Assembly (NCBI GenBank): GCA_012934845.2
Contig: WNNJ02003300.1
Location: forward strand, 434,001 to 498,000
From: Pomphorhynchus laevis
Lineage: Eukaryota; Acanthocephala; Palaeacanthocephala; Echinorhynchida; Pomphorhynchidae
Direction of reading: 5' to 3'
Length of the DNA stretch: 64,000 nt
Of this stretch, positions 18,129-28,928 are shown in pieces. Below the pieces are notes generated by a model. It worked only from the letters and a program-made list of their open reading frames with translations. It was not told the DNA's origin and made no database searches. Numbering within the stretch: the first letter of the stretch is position 1; every line of letters starts with the position of its first letter. The translations under genes were made by a program, and so were the position numbers.

Positions 18129-21081
18129 TATCGTCTGTGGGGCATGAGATAGTGGGTGGTGCGTCCATTTAACGACGCTAGGATTGCCCGAGCATTTCCG
18201 CGCATGAGGGCCAACGATGCTCTTTGGAATAAGTTATCTACCGTTTTATGATATTCGATCCCAGTTGTGGCGGATATCTGTCTTGCTATCGATCGCATGA
18301 GACGTTCGCCTTGGTCGTTCCAGCCCCCATACGTCTCTACTACTGCCGGTATAAATTGATAACCAGCGGACTCCATACGTGCTCTATACTTCCTCTCCTT
18401 GACATTGACTGCATACATTGTCGCTGCATAGCCTGGCGTTATCGATGCGTTTGCTATGTACGCTGATTGTTGTGGATGTGTTACAGCGAAATCAACTGCA
18501 CGAGGAGGGTCCCCATGAATCAAAACGTCTGCAGGTCGTTCACGAAGGTCTGGTATAAGGTTCCTTACCTCCAAAGCGACATGCATTCCTGCAGATTGAG
18601 CGGCATGAAAGACCACATCGCGAATTCCGTTGTGTCGCAGTCCCGGGTAACCCCATATTGGCAGGTCAGCGCATGTAGGCCGACTGAATCAGCGGGGAGA
18701 AAGCATCGCCCACACCGATCTCCAGGTGAAAATAGAGGCGCACCAAGCCAAAATCGAGTTAAGGCGCAAAACTGCGAAGGGGAAATGTCCATTCCGAGCG
18801 CTTTATTTGGGACCACTCGTAACCAGGAACTGGCGTGAGGGCGTGACACAGCCATTGATAGCTTGTGTTGACTGTCAGATTGCATTATTGGTGTTGATTC
18901 ATGTAGTGAAGATAATCTCTCGATAACGTCAGATAGTCCTGGGAAAGTATTGACAGAAAGTCCCCATTCGTCACATACCCTATGTACACTGGCAATGTAC
19001 GCACAAGGTGCATGCTTCACAGTTTCGCGGATCCCGAAGCCACCCAACCTTAAAAGAAACGTAATTTGGGTTCGCATCTGAGGGTTTAGCTGGACAGACG
19101 TCATCTCGCTAAAAGCGGAAATGGTCGAATCATCAAAACTTTTGTAAAACGTGTTGCCATAGTCAGGATCAATCGTTCTCATCAGGTGGTTTATTTTCGG
19201 GGCACTGGCGCAATGTCGCAGTAGTAAGTAAGCGACCTGTGTATCAGGAATGGTGGTTATCAAATCGATTTGACTTCTTAATTTTGGCAAATTTACTCTC
19301 ATCAGCTGATCATTAACGAAATCTTGGCACCCTATAGGTGTGCCGAGCAAGCAAAAATTTTTACTTTCATTAAGTATTGGTTGAGATGCACATGCCTCTG
19401 AGTAAGTTTGCAAGGCTACGGCAGAGCCTATAATCTCGGTCTTTTGCCCGTTAAGGTCCAAACGGAGTAGAGCAAACTCTCTTTCTAGGTAAGCCAGCGC
19501 ATCAGCTACTGCTGTGGGATGCCCTCCGATTATGCCGTCATCCAAATACCAGCGGTTTAAATGTATTCCATGTAAGCAACCAACCGAAGTGATGCAATCA
19601 TGAATTGCCAATGAAAATAGAGACGGTCCTAAGAAATCTCCTTGTTGTACGCCTTGGCATGATCGAAGGTGCTCCAAATTTCCGAATCGAAGCAATGATG
19701 GCTCAGAGTAGCAGTATCTCAACCACGACATTAATTGCGGGACAGATCGTTGAATTACACTGAATATGGCATGTCGGCTGATAGAATTGAAAGCATTCCT
19801 GAGATCGACCTTAGCCCACACCCAGTCATCCTTATCGCGTCGTCGAGTGTGTTCATCTCTCACAATGTGTATTATGCTATCAACCCCGTTTTTAGTTGCT
19901 ACACCGAGCTGAGTTGGTTGCAACACTGACAAAAAGACTGTGCTGAGTTTACGACATGCACATTTTGAGCAGAGTCGTCTAAGCGTTTCCCCGGACGCGA
20001 TAGGACGCAGTCCATCGGGTTCTTTCACAAGTGCAATCAGATTCGCACCACATAAGTATCTGGCCACAGATTCATGTCCTCCCCCACCCAAAAGGGTGTT
20101 CACAAGGGACGTAATTCGCTGCAAAAACGATCCAGACAAATCTGATGTTAGTAAATCTTGTAAATGCTCTGGGCGAAGTCCTAGGCAGCCGGACGCTGAC
20201 GTCGAGGGAAATGAGAAAATGGCTGCATTCACGAGACTGCAATCCACAATCAAATAATTGACTTGAAAGCCTGCATCAAGGCAAGTATCCGATTGTAAAC
20301 GATAAATACCGTTTTGTGGGTGTAGATTAAGCAGTTTTTCACGAACTGTCTTATTGACCGGGGCCAATCCATTATAACATAGTCTTTTCATCGATTTTCC
20401 GTAGTTGCCACGTCGAGCAAGAGCCACAGCTTAGTTAGTAGAGACATATGCGGCGCGCGAAGCTTCGTAAGGTTTGGCGAGACTGGCAATAAGTTGCTCC
20501 AAAGGTGTGGAGGTGTACCGGCACAAGCTTTCTTTCATGTGACTTGCATTATTGCGCTGTGCACGCTGTGATGAGGACCTCTCGATATGAGTTGCAAAAC
20601 ATATCTTTGGGAACAATAGTAGACTTACCCATGACTCCTCTGTATTCAAAGAAAGTGCGTCCTTTATTAAATCTGGCATTATTTGTGCTGCCATTCCGCG
20701 TATTCGTGTAGGCAAACGAACTACAGTGCCTGATTGTCTTCTCCATCCCTGATGTAGACAATCGGTAGCAAGAGTATCCGATGTTGAAGCTCCAATTGTA
20801 TGCTCAGGCTCAACGCACTGTTCATTTTGAGCCAAACATGCGCGGCAAACCCACTTGGGAATTATTGCAGCTTGCTTCTTGGTCAGGCCAACACAAGATA
20901 AGTGGTACCACGTAGAACATGTATCACATTCTATCAGGACCTTACGCCGATTTATCTTCATGCATATTGGGCATCTGCTCGTATCCGCTACGTTCGCATT
21001 TTCTTGCAAATGGCTACAGCCATTCGCCTTGAGTGTACTGCAGTCGTGCGATAATTCCATTGCTGACGCGGATGTTTCCAA
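18128..21081 (-). pseudogene. RLE-1 copy 1 polyprotein: PHD, RT, CCHC, restriction-like endonuclease
   Basis: About 980 codons. The PHD finger is C4HC3 (C37, C40, C52, C55, H60, C63, C79, C82 from the ATG at 21081). The RT has CLGLRPEHLQDLL, KVDLRNAFNSISR, GVQQGDFLGPSLFSL and YLDDG (bases 19537-19548). A CCHC site (CGRC, then LHALTC) precedes the PD-(D/E)XK endonuclease: RPADVLIH, AVDFAVTHPQQ and KERKYRARM. The C-terminal subdomain has FIPAVVETYGGW and LALMRGNARAILASL. Breaks: one TAA at 20431-20433 (STN, then AVALARRGNYGK) and a 1-nt loss in a G run near 18650 (CQYG). Otherwise well preserved. The family resembles R2/NeSL in layout. Confidence 0.9.
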
Positions 21082-21205
21082 ACTTGCGCGGTCTGTGACT
21101 GTGTTGTATTTTGAGACTGTGTTGTTTTCTTTGACTGTGTTGTATTTTGACTTGTATTTCTTGTATTTACTTTAGATCTCAAATGTATTTACTTTAGATC
21201 TCAAA

Positions 21206-21335
21206 CTTTATAAGGCGAAAAACAATGGTAATAAAACGAATTTAAACACGACAATAAATGGTAGGCCAATCAAGAGAAACAAGATAGTGGGATGTATGAT
21301 CAAAACGACGAAGACAGAGAAGGAGAAACAATAAG
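21206..21335 (-). mobile_element. LINE-A (A') internal fragment
   Basis: About 120 bp of ORF2 near its C-terminus (LCLRRFDHTSHYLVSLDWPT, IYCRV) match the copies at 24.0 and 13.5 kb. Neither the 3' tail nor the 5' part is present. Confidence 0.7.
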
Positions 21336-21675
21336 TGGAAAGTATATTCATCATTAGTAACATCAGGTAAATGCACTGGAACATCCATTGCTACAGTCTT
21401 ACCCCCTACAGTTAAATCTATATTCATTGGATTATTTGTGTAGGTTCTTCTGGTATATGTTTTTTAGCGTTAGGTTCTTCTAATTTAGGTTTTTCATAAG
21501 GTTTTTTTGTTTTTTAGGTTCTTCGGGAATTGTGTATTTTATCTTGTAGTTAAAATAGTTTAACAATTTTTTAAGTGCAGCCGTCGGATCCTTCTCAAGT
21601 CGTTAGTCTACAAGTCGTTAATGTGAAGCAAGTCTTTAGTCTGCAAGTCTTTAGTTGTATGTTATTTATCTCAAA
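21336..21675. other. Unassigned block with Glu/Pro-rich minus-strand reading
   Basis: On the minus strand this reads KDPTAALKKLLNYFNYKIKY, IPEEPKKQKN, then in a shifted frame KPKLEEPNAKKHIPEEPTQI and MNIDLTVGGKTVAMDVPVHL. It resembles none of the LINE or RLE families here. It looks like a decayed coding remnant of something else, but I do not recognise it. The outer part (21590-21665) has CGTTAGTCTACAAGT-type repeats and TTGTATGTTATT, like leader sequence of RLE and LINE-A elements. Confidence 0.35.
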
Positions 21676-23486
21676 CTGTTTTTATTATTATTACAGATCA
21701 TAGCCATAAGGCTGTTTTAACCGCTCACAAAAAAAACAAATTAATACGAGAAAAAATCCAAAAAAAACCATTCAGTATATATATCAGAACCATGGGTACT
21801 GCAGCAACCACCATTCGTTCTCATTACGAATCCAGTTCTTTATATTGGATTTAAATTCATTAATTGTATGCACCGCAATGACATCAACTAAAAGACGATT
21901 CCAAACATTCACCGCTCGATGAGACAGTCGGAAATGACGAGGGTATTTTCCGTGCTCATGTACTACTAGTACTTTTGAGTGCCCTCTACGTCCATCCCGT
22001 TCATTGAGTTCAACTCTATTTGCTGAAAAATTTTCATCTTTATTAACTAGTCGATACACAGCTAGAAGGTCGAAAAGAAGGAACCTTTCACGCACCGTCG
22101 GTATATTCCAACTTTTTATTCGTGCCTCATAGGGAAGATATCGTACCTGAGAACATAATTTCGTAAACCGTCGAAGTATGCGCTCTAATTGATCAAGTTC
22201 TGTACACGTACACGGAAAGACTACTGGCGACACATTCTAATATCGGTCTTATAAGAGCATTATATAAACGCACAACACAAACGGGAGATAAATCTTTAAA
22301 GCAATTTTTGACAATATAGGTCATTCTTCTTGCTGCGTTACAAATCCTATCAGTGTTAGCACGTGTTTTCAGATTGTTTTGAACAATTATACCAAGATCC
22401 AGAATGGACTGCGTGGAAACAACAAACTCATTGCCAATAAAATATTCTTGACTCACATTGCTATGACCTAATCTCATATGTGCACACTTTTTAATATTCA
22501 ATACAATTCCAGTGTTTAAAGACCATCGATAAACAATGTTTAGGATATTTTGAAAGTCATTTCGATCCTTGTTGGTTTTAATCAATTTCCATACCTTTAC
22601 ATCATCGGCAAAAGCTAAAACACTACAATCCTCAATTAAATCTAGTAGCTGATTTATAAGTATGTTAAACAACAAGGGTCCTAAGACTGTGGTACTCCTG
22701 AGGTGATAGGACGATAAGACGATAGGCATTGACCTACACGAACAGCAAAGGATCTATCTTTAAGAAAATCTTGAATCCAGCTTATAATGAAGCGATTGAC
22801 TTTATAAGACTCAAGGGTGGAAATTAGCATTTTGTGGGGCACCCTATCAAAAGCCCGACTAAAGTCAAGAAATATTACGTCGATACAGTACCCGTTAGCA
22901 ACATGTCCAACCCAATCTTCACGAGCATGTAATAAGTTTGTAAGACATGAACGCCGAGGGCGAAATCCATGCTGTGCATTATTGAGAATTCTCAGCGAAC
23001 TCAAATGATCATATATGCGTCTGTTTAGTATGCGCTCAATCACTTTGCATACAACACTAGTTAGACTTATTGCCCTATAGTTATTCGGATCATCTTTTTC
23101 TTCATTTTTATAAATTTGTATTACAATCGCTTTTTTTTCCAGGCAGCAGGTAACTTCGAAATGCGCAAGCTCAGCTCAAATATGGAGGCTAATGGCTCAG
23201 CCAGAACAGGAGCAAGTAACTTAAGAAGTTGGGGGTGAATATCATCTGGGCCTGCCGCTGATGATCTAGATAACCTAGCCAATTCAACAAAAACCTCATG
23301 TGCTGTTATCGTTAAAACTGGAGAACCAATTTCTACCTGTTGTGATGCTGCATCTCCACATATGCTAGAGAAAGCATCTGGTGTTAGCTCAAAAGCGGAT
23401 GCAAACACTTCTGCCATGCTGTCTGGCAATGTCACTCGATTGTTACTGTTTCTTAAAGATGAAATAGCTGTAGCAGACAGCTATTG
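21676..23486 (-). mobile_element. LINE-E copy 2, 5'-truncated, broken
   Basis: It covers the RT and C-terminal half of LINE-E, nearly identical to 57.1-58.9 kb on the other strand. Blocks on the minus strand: SSAAGPDDIHPQLLKLLAPV (23121-23435), NAQHGFRPRRSCLTNLLHAR and FLDFSRAFDRVPHKML (22681-23043), LAFADDVKVWKLIKTNKD (22193-22729) and the C-terminal LERILRRFTKLCSQ (21784-22233). Frame changes occur near 23150, 22690 (at GVPQ), and near 22235. The last is shared exactly with copy 1. The 3' end is CTTATGGCTATGATCTGTAA. The endonuclease is missing. Confidence 0.85.
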
Positions 23487-23680
23487 ATATCGGCCATTGA
23501 TTTATCAACTGCAGTCGAAATTGTTTTCGATGGCTTTAGTGGTCTCTCTAGCTTATTATTCGTGCATGATAGACGAGAAACTCGTGGGCATGTGTGGAAA
23601 TTAATAAAGCTAACTACAAGAATTCCTGTTCACCATCGATTTGCAACCAGGGTAATTAACGGGTGGAATAATAATAATAC
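23487..23680 (+). pseudogene. LINE-K C-terminal scrap
   Basis: The frame contains FSGLSSLLFVHDRRETRGHV, WKLIKLTTR and RFATRVINGWN, the conserved end of CR1/L2-like ORF2 proteins (TRGH, then RVxNxWN). It is cut on the right by a LINE-A tail and on the left by LINE-E. Too short for family assignment. Confidence 0.55.
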
Positions 23681-24167
23681 AATAAAATAATACAATAATT
23701 TATTTAACGTGGCAAATGCGTGCAAAATGCACGCTTACATGACCACTAACAAACAAAAAAAGAACATCAAAGGTCACAGGTAATTAGTTAATTGTTGAAA
23801 TAAAATTGGATTTGGCGTTTGAAGCACTGCAGGGAAGTTGATTGGCGGATATGAATAGGCAGTTGATTCCACAAGAGAGGAGCAGCCACAACGAAGGAGC
23901 GGAAGCCAAAAGAGGTAGAGTAGATTGGGACATGTAAAAGAAGGGAATTACGGGAACGCAGAGCACAATACACAGTACGAGAATTGTCGAGAAAAGGAAG
24001 GTTGAGAAATGAAGGGGTATGAGAAGTTATAAGGCGAAAATCAATGATAAGAAGACGAATTTGAACACGACAATAAATGGTAGGCCAATCAAGAGAAACA
24101 AGATAGTGGGATGTATGATCAAAACGACGAAGACGGAGGAGAACTCGAACGGCAGCGTTGATGATGA
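23681..24167 (-). mobile_element. LINE-A (A') 3' end fragment
   Basis: Tail with the perfect hairpin (GCGTGCAAAATGCACGC near 23716-23732) and the last about 126 codons of ORF2 without a stop (INAAVRVLLRLRRFDHTS, through FRSFVVAAPLLWNQLPIHIR to FYFNN). 5'-truncated at about 24167, where LINE-C begins. Very similar to the copies at 36.33 and 13.4 kb. Confidence 0.85.
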
Positions 24168-24191
24168 AACAGCAGCGTCGAGAGTGTACAA

Positions 24192-25286
24192 GTGGAATGT
24201 TCAACTAGCGGTTGTCAAATTTGGACATCGGTAACACATATTTGTGATTTTGGTGATGATACCGGTGACGGGCCACCATTCTATTGCGGATTTTGTGCGG
24301 CGAAGCAAATCAATGTGTTGGTTGAACGTTTAAACCAATTGGAAAAGGTATTGCAGTGTGACGGATTTGGTCAAGTTCCAAATGGATCTATCCCGGTAAA
24401 CGCAGCTTCTACCGAATGCGTATCAGCTGAATGCAACCTACACAAACGTGCTACCTTGGCTAACATCCCCAAATCACAGTCTGGTAGTAATAACAACCGG
24501 GTGGATAACGACGAACCGAACGTATCTGCTGTCCCCTCAGAAATGGCTCACAACTCGCAAATGCAAATATCGCGACGACGATCTTCAGTAATAACCGCAC
24601 AACCTCAACATGAATCCATAAAATCCTCAATAATGACGCCAGGTAACATTCAACATGATGTAGGCATGACTAGGTCTGTACTTCTTAGAGGTGTTTCAAA
24701 AGCAAATGTGATTAACTCTCAAGACACTCCTTCACTTAATAGCATGGCATCTGCATATGACTCTCGTCAGGTACCTCGAAGAAGGGAAGATTTTCATAAC
24801 CGTGAACAGTGTTTAATTATTGCAAACGTAAAGGAATCTGTCGCTCTAAATAGCCAGACACGATTAGACGACGACTTGAGACATCTACAATCCATTCTTT
24901 CGGTGGTATTGCATGAATGTCAAGACGAAGTTGTTAAGAGCATGAAGATAAAGGCCGCTTTTCGTCTCGGCAAGATAAGTAATGAGTTGAGACCCAGCTT
25001 GCTCAAAGTAGTGTTCAACTCTGCTGAAATTATTCACATAATCTTTAACGGCGCATATCGTTTGAAAGGGTCGAGTATACGTCTGCTACGCGATCTGAGC
25101 ATAGCTGATCGATTACGTTTGAAAGAGGCTAAATCAGAGTTAGCATGTCGATTAGAGTTGGGTGAAAAGAATTTGACAATACAAAATTTTCGAGTTGTGC
25201 GGAGGCGTCTACATATTCATTGGAAGGGACTGTCAGATGTGATCAATCCTGCAAGCCTTCTTACCACTTTGGCGCCCTCCGCCTAA
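24192..25286 (+). CDS. LINE-C ORF1, open but 5'-truncated
   Basis: 364 open codons beginning inside the zinc site VECSTSGCQIWTSV, then FYCGFC; the true start was lost at the junction with LINE-A near 24168. The first in-frame codon here is GTG and is not a real start. The middle is Ser/Asn/Gln-rich. The conserved domain at about residues 195-355 reads EQCLIIANVKESVALNSQTR, AFRLGKISNELRPSLLKVVF, GAYRLKGSSIRLLRDLSIAD and LTIQNFRVVRRRLHIHW, as in RRM-like ORF1 proteins of LINEs (RNA binding). It ends with TAA and overlaps ORF2, which lies in the -1 frame. Confidence 0.8.
   Translation: MECSTSGCQIWTSVTHICDFGDDTGDGPPFYCGFCAAKQINVLVERLNQLEKVLQCDGFGQVPNGSIPVNAASTECVSAECNLHKRATLANIPKSQSGSNNNRVDNDEPNVSAVPSEMAHNSQMQISRRRSSVITAQPQHESIKSSIMTPGNIQHDVGMTRSVLLRGVSKANVINSQDTPSLNSMASAYDSRQVPRRREDFHNREQCLIIANVKESVALNSQTRLDDDLRHLQSILSVVLHECQDEVVKSMKIKAAFRLGKISNELRPSLLKVVFNSAEIIHIIFNGAYRLKGSSIRLLRDLSIADRLRLKEAKSELACRLELGEKNLTIQNFRVVRRRLHIHWKGLSDVINPASLLTTLAPSA
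25184..25190 (+). promoter_or_regulatory. Candidate -1 frameshift heptamer (LINE-C)
   Basis: ORF1 reads CAA AAT TTT here, an A-AAT-TTT slippery-type heptamer. A -1 shift continues as TCG AGT TGT GCG and stays open through the whole of ORF2. ORF2 has no in-frame ATG before its endonuclease core, so some form of recoding or non-ATG start is needed. The same heptamer lies in LINE-A, -E and -H. Confidence 0.5.
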
Positions 25287-27904
25287 GACGTGAAATATTC
25301 ACTGTTTCACCTTGCCTCAATGTCGATCGGTGTATTCGTGAATTTCGAAAATCTCTTCGCGATTTTTCCTTCAAGTTGAGCACAAATAATGGTGGTTTAA
25401 AAATCATTTACTCGAATATTCGTAGTCTACTTAATAAGTTAGATGAAATAAAATGTCTCTTTCAAGATATCGTACCAGATGTAGGTATTTTCACAGAATC
25501 TTGGCTTAGTTCGTCAATAGCAGACGTAGATATATTCATTGAGGGATACAGCATAAGTAGAAGTGATAGAACAGGGAAAATTGGAGGAGGTGTTATCGCG
25601 TATATCTCTAATAGGCTTCAATTCCGAGTAATTGAAACTCTTAGTGATGCTATTAACCGTAATGAAGCATTGTGTATTAGGCTATATTGTCAACACCCAA
25701 TAACGGTATTGACTGTGTATCGTTCTCCAAGATCAAACACAGATAGCATAGCTGCTTTAATGGAGAGAAGTAGTTATTGTGATAGATTTGTTGTACTCGG
25801 TGATTTCAACATGCCATCTGTCAATTGGGTTAATTACACTTCCAATGACTCGGATGTCGAGAGTTTGAAGCTACTTGGCTTAATAAACAGCTTGGCTCTT
25901 AAGCAACATGTCAGTCAGAGTACAAGATTTTCACAGGATTCACATTCACTTTTGTATTTATGCCTTACTGTACCATATGACATTCTTGATAGATTAAGCT
26001 ATCTGGACCCAATAGGTCATTCAGATCATGTGGTCATTTCGATTGGTCTGAGCGATGTCTACTCACATGGCGTAAATCCGACGTCGTCTGTAAACCCATT
26101 CAGAACTGACTTTGCTCTAGTAAATAAATATCTCGTTGGGGTAAAGTGGTTGGATGCTTTTGATGTTGGCGTCGAATATTCATGGCAGTTTTTCAGGGAT
26201 ACTCTGTACCACCTCCTTAATCGTTTCTCACCTCTTCAGAGTAAACACTGTTTGACATCGATCTCACCGCCTTGGTTTAATAGCGACATAAAACATGCTT
26301 TAAAGATGAGACGTAAGGCCTTTAATAACTATCGTAAAGACAGAGCTAATTTCAGCACTTATAAGAAATGGCGAAACCTCGTTACGTCCATGAAGCGAAC
26401 TGGTAGGCGATCTTTCGAAAATCAGCTAAGTATAAACTGTCACCGTGATCCCCGCTCTTTCTTTAGGTATGTGACTGCTAAGCATACGCGCTGTAAACCT
26501 ATAAATTGTATTCAACGTGACGATGGGAAATTCATAACTGATTCTTTGCAGATATCAAATATGTTTAGAAATCATTTCCATTCTTTGAATCTTGACCATC
26601 TGGATGTGACAATGGGTGATCCGTGTACATTTGAATCGCCCGGAGATGACACCAGCGACCTCTTCCGATGTGATGATGTTCTCCAAGAGCTTCGGAAACT
26701 TAAATGCAAAGCAGGTGCGGGTCCAGATGGCTTACCGCCAGTATATCTGCGCAACATCGCTGACATAATATGTCATCCGCTTTACAATATTTTCTCTGCG
26801 TCTGTTGCTTTTGGCGTTGTTCCTTCTGATTGGCAGAATTCCATCATTTGTCCTATTTATAAGAAAGGGGATAGTTCGTCCATTGACAATTATAGGCCTA
26901 TTAGTCTCACTTGCGTGTGTTGTCGTGTGTTAGAAAGATTGATTAAGCGACGAATAATAGAATTTCTTAATAGATTTCAAATTTTGAACCCAGCACAGCA
27001 TGGCTTCCGAAAAGGTTATTCCACGACTACTAATCTTGTACATGCACGTGAAAATTGGTATCACTATTATAATCAAGGCATACAAGTTGATGTCATTTTC
27101 TTTGATTTCTCAAAAGCGTTTGACTCAGTTAATCACACGCGTCTTATTGAGAAGTTGGAGCACATTCATCTTGATAAGAGGATCATAAACTGGATTCGTG
27201 TATTCCTTTCCAACCGACAAAGTGTCGTACGAGTAAATGAGTCGCTGTCGAGTCCATTTCCAGTGTTGTTAGGTGTTCCACAGGGAAGTGTATTGGGTCC
27301 CATCTTATTCAGTCTTTATATCAACGATTTGATACCAAATATCAGTTCATTCAGTTTATTATATGCAGATGATCTTAAAGTTTGGCGACCTATTATTTCC
27401 GATCTTGACAAACAGCATTTACAAAGCGACGTCGACGTTATATCCAATTGGTCTATACGAAATCACTTGAGGATCAATTCCGCTAAATGTACATGTATGC
27501 GTATATCACGAAGATCATGTGATCATCTTGGAGGTGAGTACCAGTTTGGTTCAATTAGTATCGAAAGAACCAACTCATATAAAGATTTGGGAGTTTGGGT
27601 TTGTGCTGACTTATCCACTCGAAAGCATTCAGACTACGTGTGTTGCATCACAAAACGCTTAATAGGACATACTCGTCGAGCTCTGATAGGCATAGATCCG
27701 TTATGTTACCATACCTTAGCAAATGCGTTTTTCTTGAGCCATATCTTATACGCATCGCCAGCTTGTTATCCCGAAACTACTTATGAGCATCGTGCATTAG
27801 AGAAAGTGTTCAGATCAAGAACTAAATTAGTCTCAGGGCTGCATATTTATGGCTACGCGAAACGCCTCCAGATATTAAATATGCCTTGTCTGCGATATAT
27901 CCGT
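25191..27904 (+). CDS. LINE-C ORF2: APE endonuclease and reverse transcriptase, no ATG
   Basis: About 900 open codons. APE part: IIYSNIRSLLNKLDEIK, FTESWLSSS, GGGVIAYISN, TVYRSPRSN, LGDFNMPSVNW and [98 protein letters not shown] and LLYADDLKVW (YADD 27362-27373). C-terminal SYKDLGVWVCADLSTRKH. The frame is open from 25190, inside ORF1, and the first codons (25220 TTG) offer no ATG, which points to translation by -1 frameshift or reinitiation. The last about 90 residues lie beyond the LINE-B insertion. Confidence 0.88.
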
Positions 27905-27909
27905 GACAA

Positions 27910-28923
27910 AAAAAAAGATTTATTTTAACGTGGCAAATGCGTGCCAGCGCACGCTTACATGACCACAACAAAACAAAACTGTGAATCAGGTGTCGAGAAG
28001 GTGTGAACGGAGGAGGTGTTTGAATGTGATAAAGGAGGGAGCGCGGCGGACGTCGAGAGGGAGTTGATTCCAGGCGAGTGAGGCGGCGACGAGGAAGGAT
28101 CGGAGACCGTAGTTGTTGGAGTAATTAGGAACGTGGAGTAAGAGGGTATGACAGGAACGAAGCGATAGCGAGGTGGGGCGAGTATCGTCTAAGAAAGGAA
28201 GGTTGATGAACGATGGGGAGCCGACAGCGATGAGACGAAAAGTAACGAGAAGAAGGCGGAGTTTGATGCGGATGTGGATGGTTGGCCAGAAGAGTTGGGC
28301 AAAATATGTGGATGTGTGGTCGAAGCGACGGAGACGAAAGAGCACTCGAACGGCGGTGTTGATTATTCGTTGTAGGGGTAGGATGATGGATTTTGGAGAA
28401 TTGGCGAAAAGGCTAAGGCAGTAATCGATTTTAGGGAAAAGAAGCGATGAAAGAAGAGACATACAAGAACGGAAGTCGATAAGGGGGCGGATACGGCGGA
28501 TGTCACGAAGAATTAAGTTAGACGAGCGGACCTTGTCACGGACGAAGGGTTTAAGGGAAAGGTGATCATCGAAATGGAAGCCTAAGAAAGTGAGATTGTG
28601 GACTATAGGGATGATCGATGAGGCAAAAGATACAATGGGAGGAGATATGCTTGGTTTACGGGGAAGGATCCACATTATTTTGGACTTTTCGGCGTTTAGA
28701 ACGAGATGGAGATTGGAGAGACGTTTGTAGATAGAAGAAAGACAGTTGGAGGCAGAAATGCTGATATCGTGTATGCGATGTGCGGGTGCATGAGCATAGA
28801 TTAGAATGTCATCGGCGTATTGCATGACGTTAAAGGAGTAAGGTTTGATAAATGGAGAGAGATCGCCAAGCAAAAGAGAGAAAAGCAGGGGACCTAGGAC
28901 TGAACCTTGTGGAACCCTGCAAA
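27910..28923 (-). mobile_element. LINE-B copy 1, 5'-truncated, inserted in LINE-C
   Basis: It includes the 3' hairpin (GCGTGC, CAGC, GCACGC near 27938-27953) and ORF2 from just before YADD to the end (27986-28873, 295 residues without a stop): MQYADDILIYAHAPAHRIHD, LTFLGFHFDDHLSLKPFV, LAWNQLPLDVRRAPSFITF. The A-run at 27908-27916 is the tail. The 5-bp target duplication GACAA is at both ends. LINE-B is a sister family to LINE-A (same ORF2 architecture, related 3' hairpin). Confidence 0.88.
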
Positions 28924-28928
28924 GACAA

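Larger units (their letters stand above)
17951..21205 (-). mobile_element. RLE-1 copy 1: PHD-finger, R2/NeSL-like retrotransposon, 3'-truncated
   Basis: A single-ORF, restriction-like-endonuclease LINE: leader with TGACTGTGTTGTATTTTGA-type repeats (21090-21170) and a doubled ATTTACTTTAGATCTCAAA, PHD finger, RT, CCHC, endonuclease, then the beginning of a linker that is cut at about 17950 by LINE-F. Copy 2 at 38-44 kb carries a protease after this linker, so this copy probably lost one. The 5' side ends against a LINE-A scrap at 21206. Confidence 0.85.

Noticed and set aside
18467-18838. Plus-strand frame of 123 codons
   Set aside because: Antisense shadow of the RLE-1 CCHC/endonuclease region, which has recognisable motifs on the minus strand.
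21206-21427. A 61-codon minus-strand gene joining unassigned sequence to LRRFDHTSHYLV
   Set aside because: The second half is a LINE-A fragment; the fusion is a junction artefact.
24019-24234. Plus-strand frame of 71 codons
   Set aside because: Antisense of the LINE-A tail, running over the junction into LINE-C in the wrong frame.
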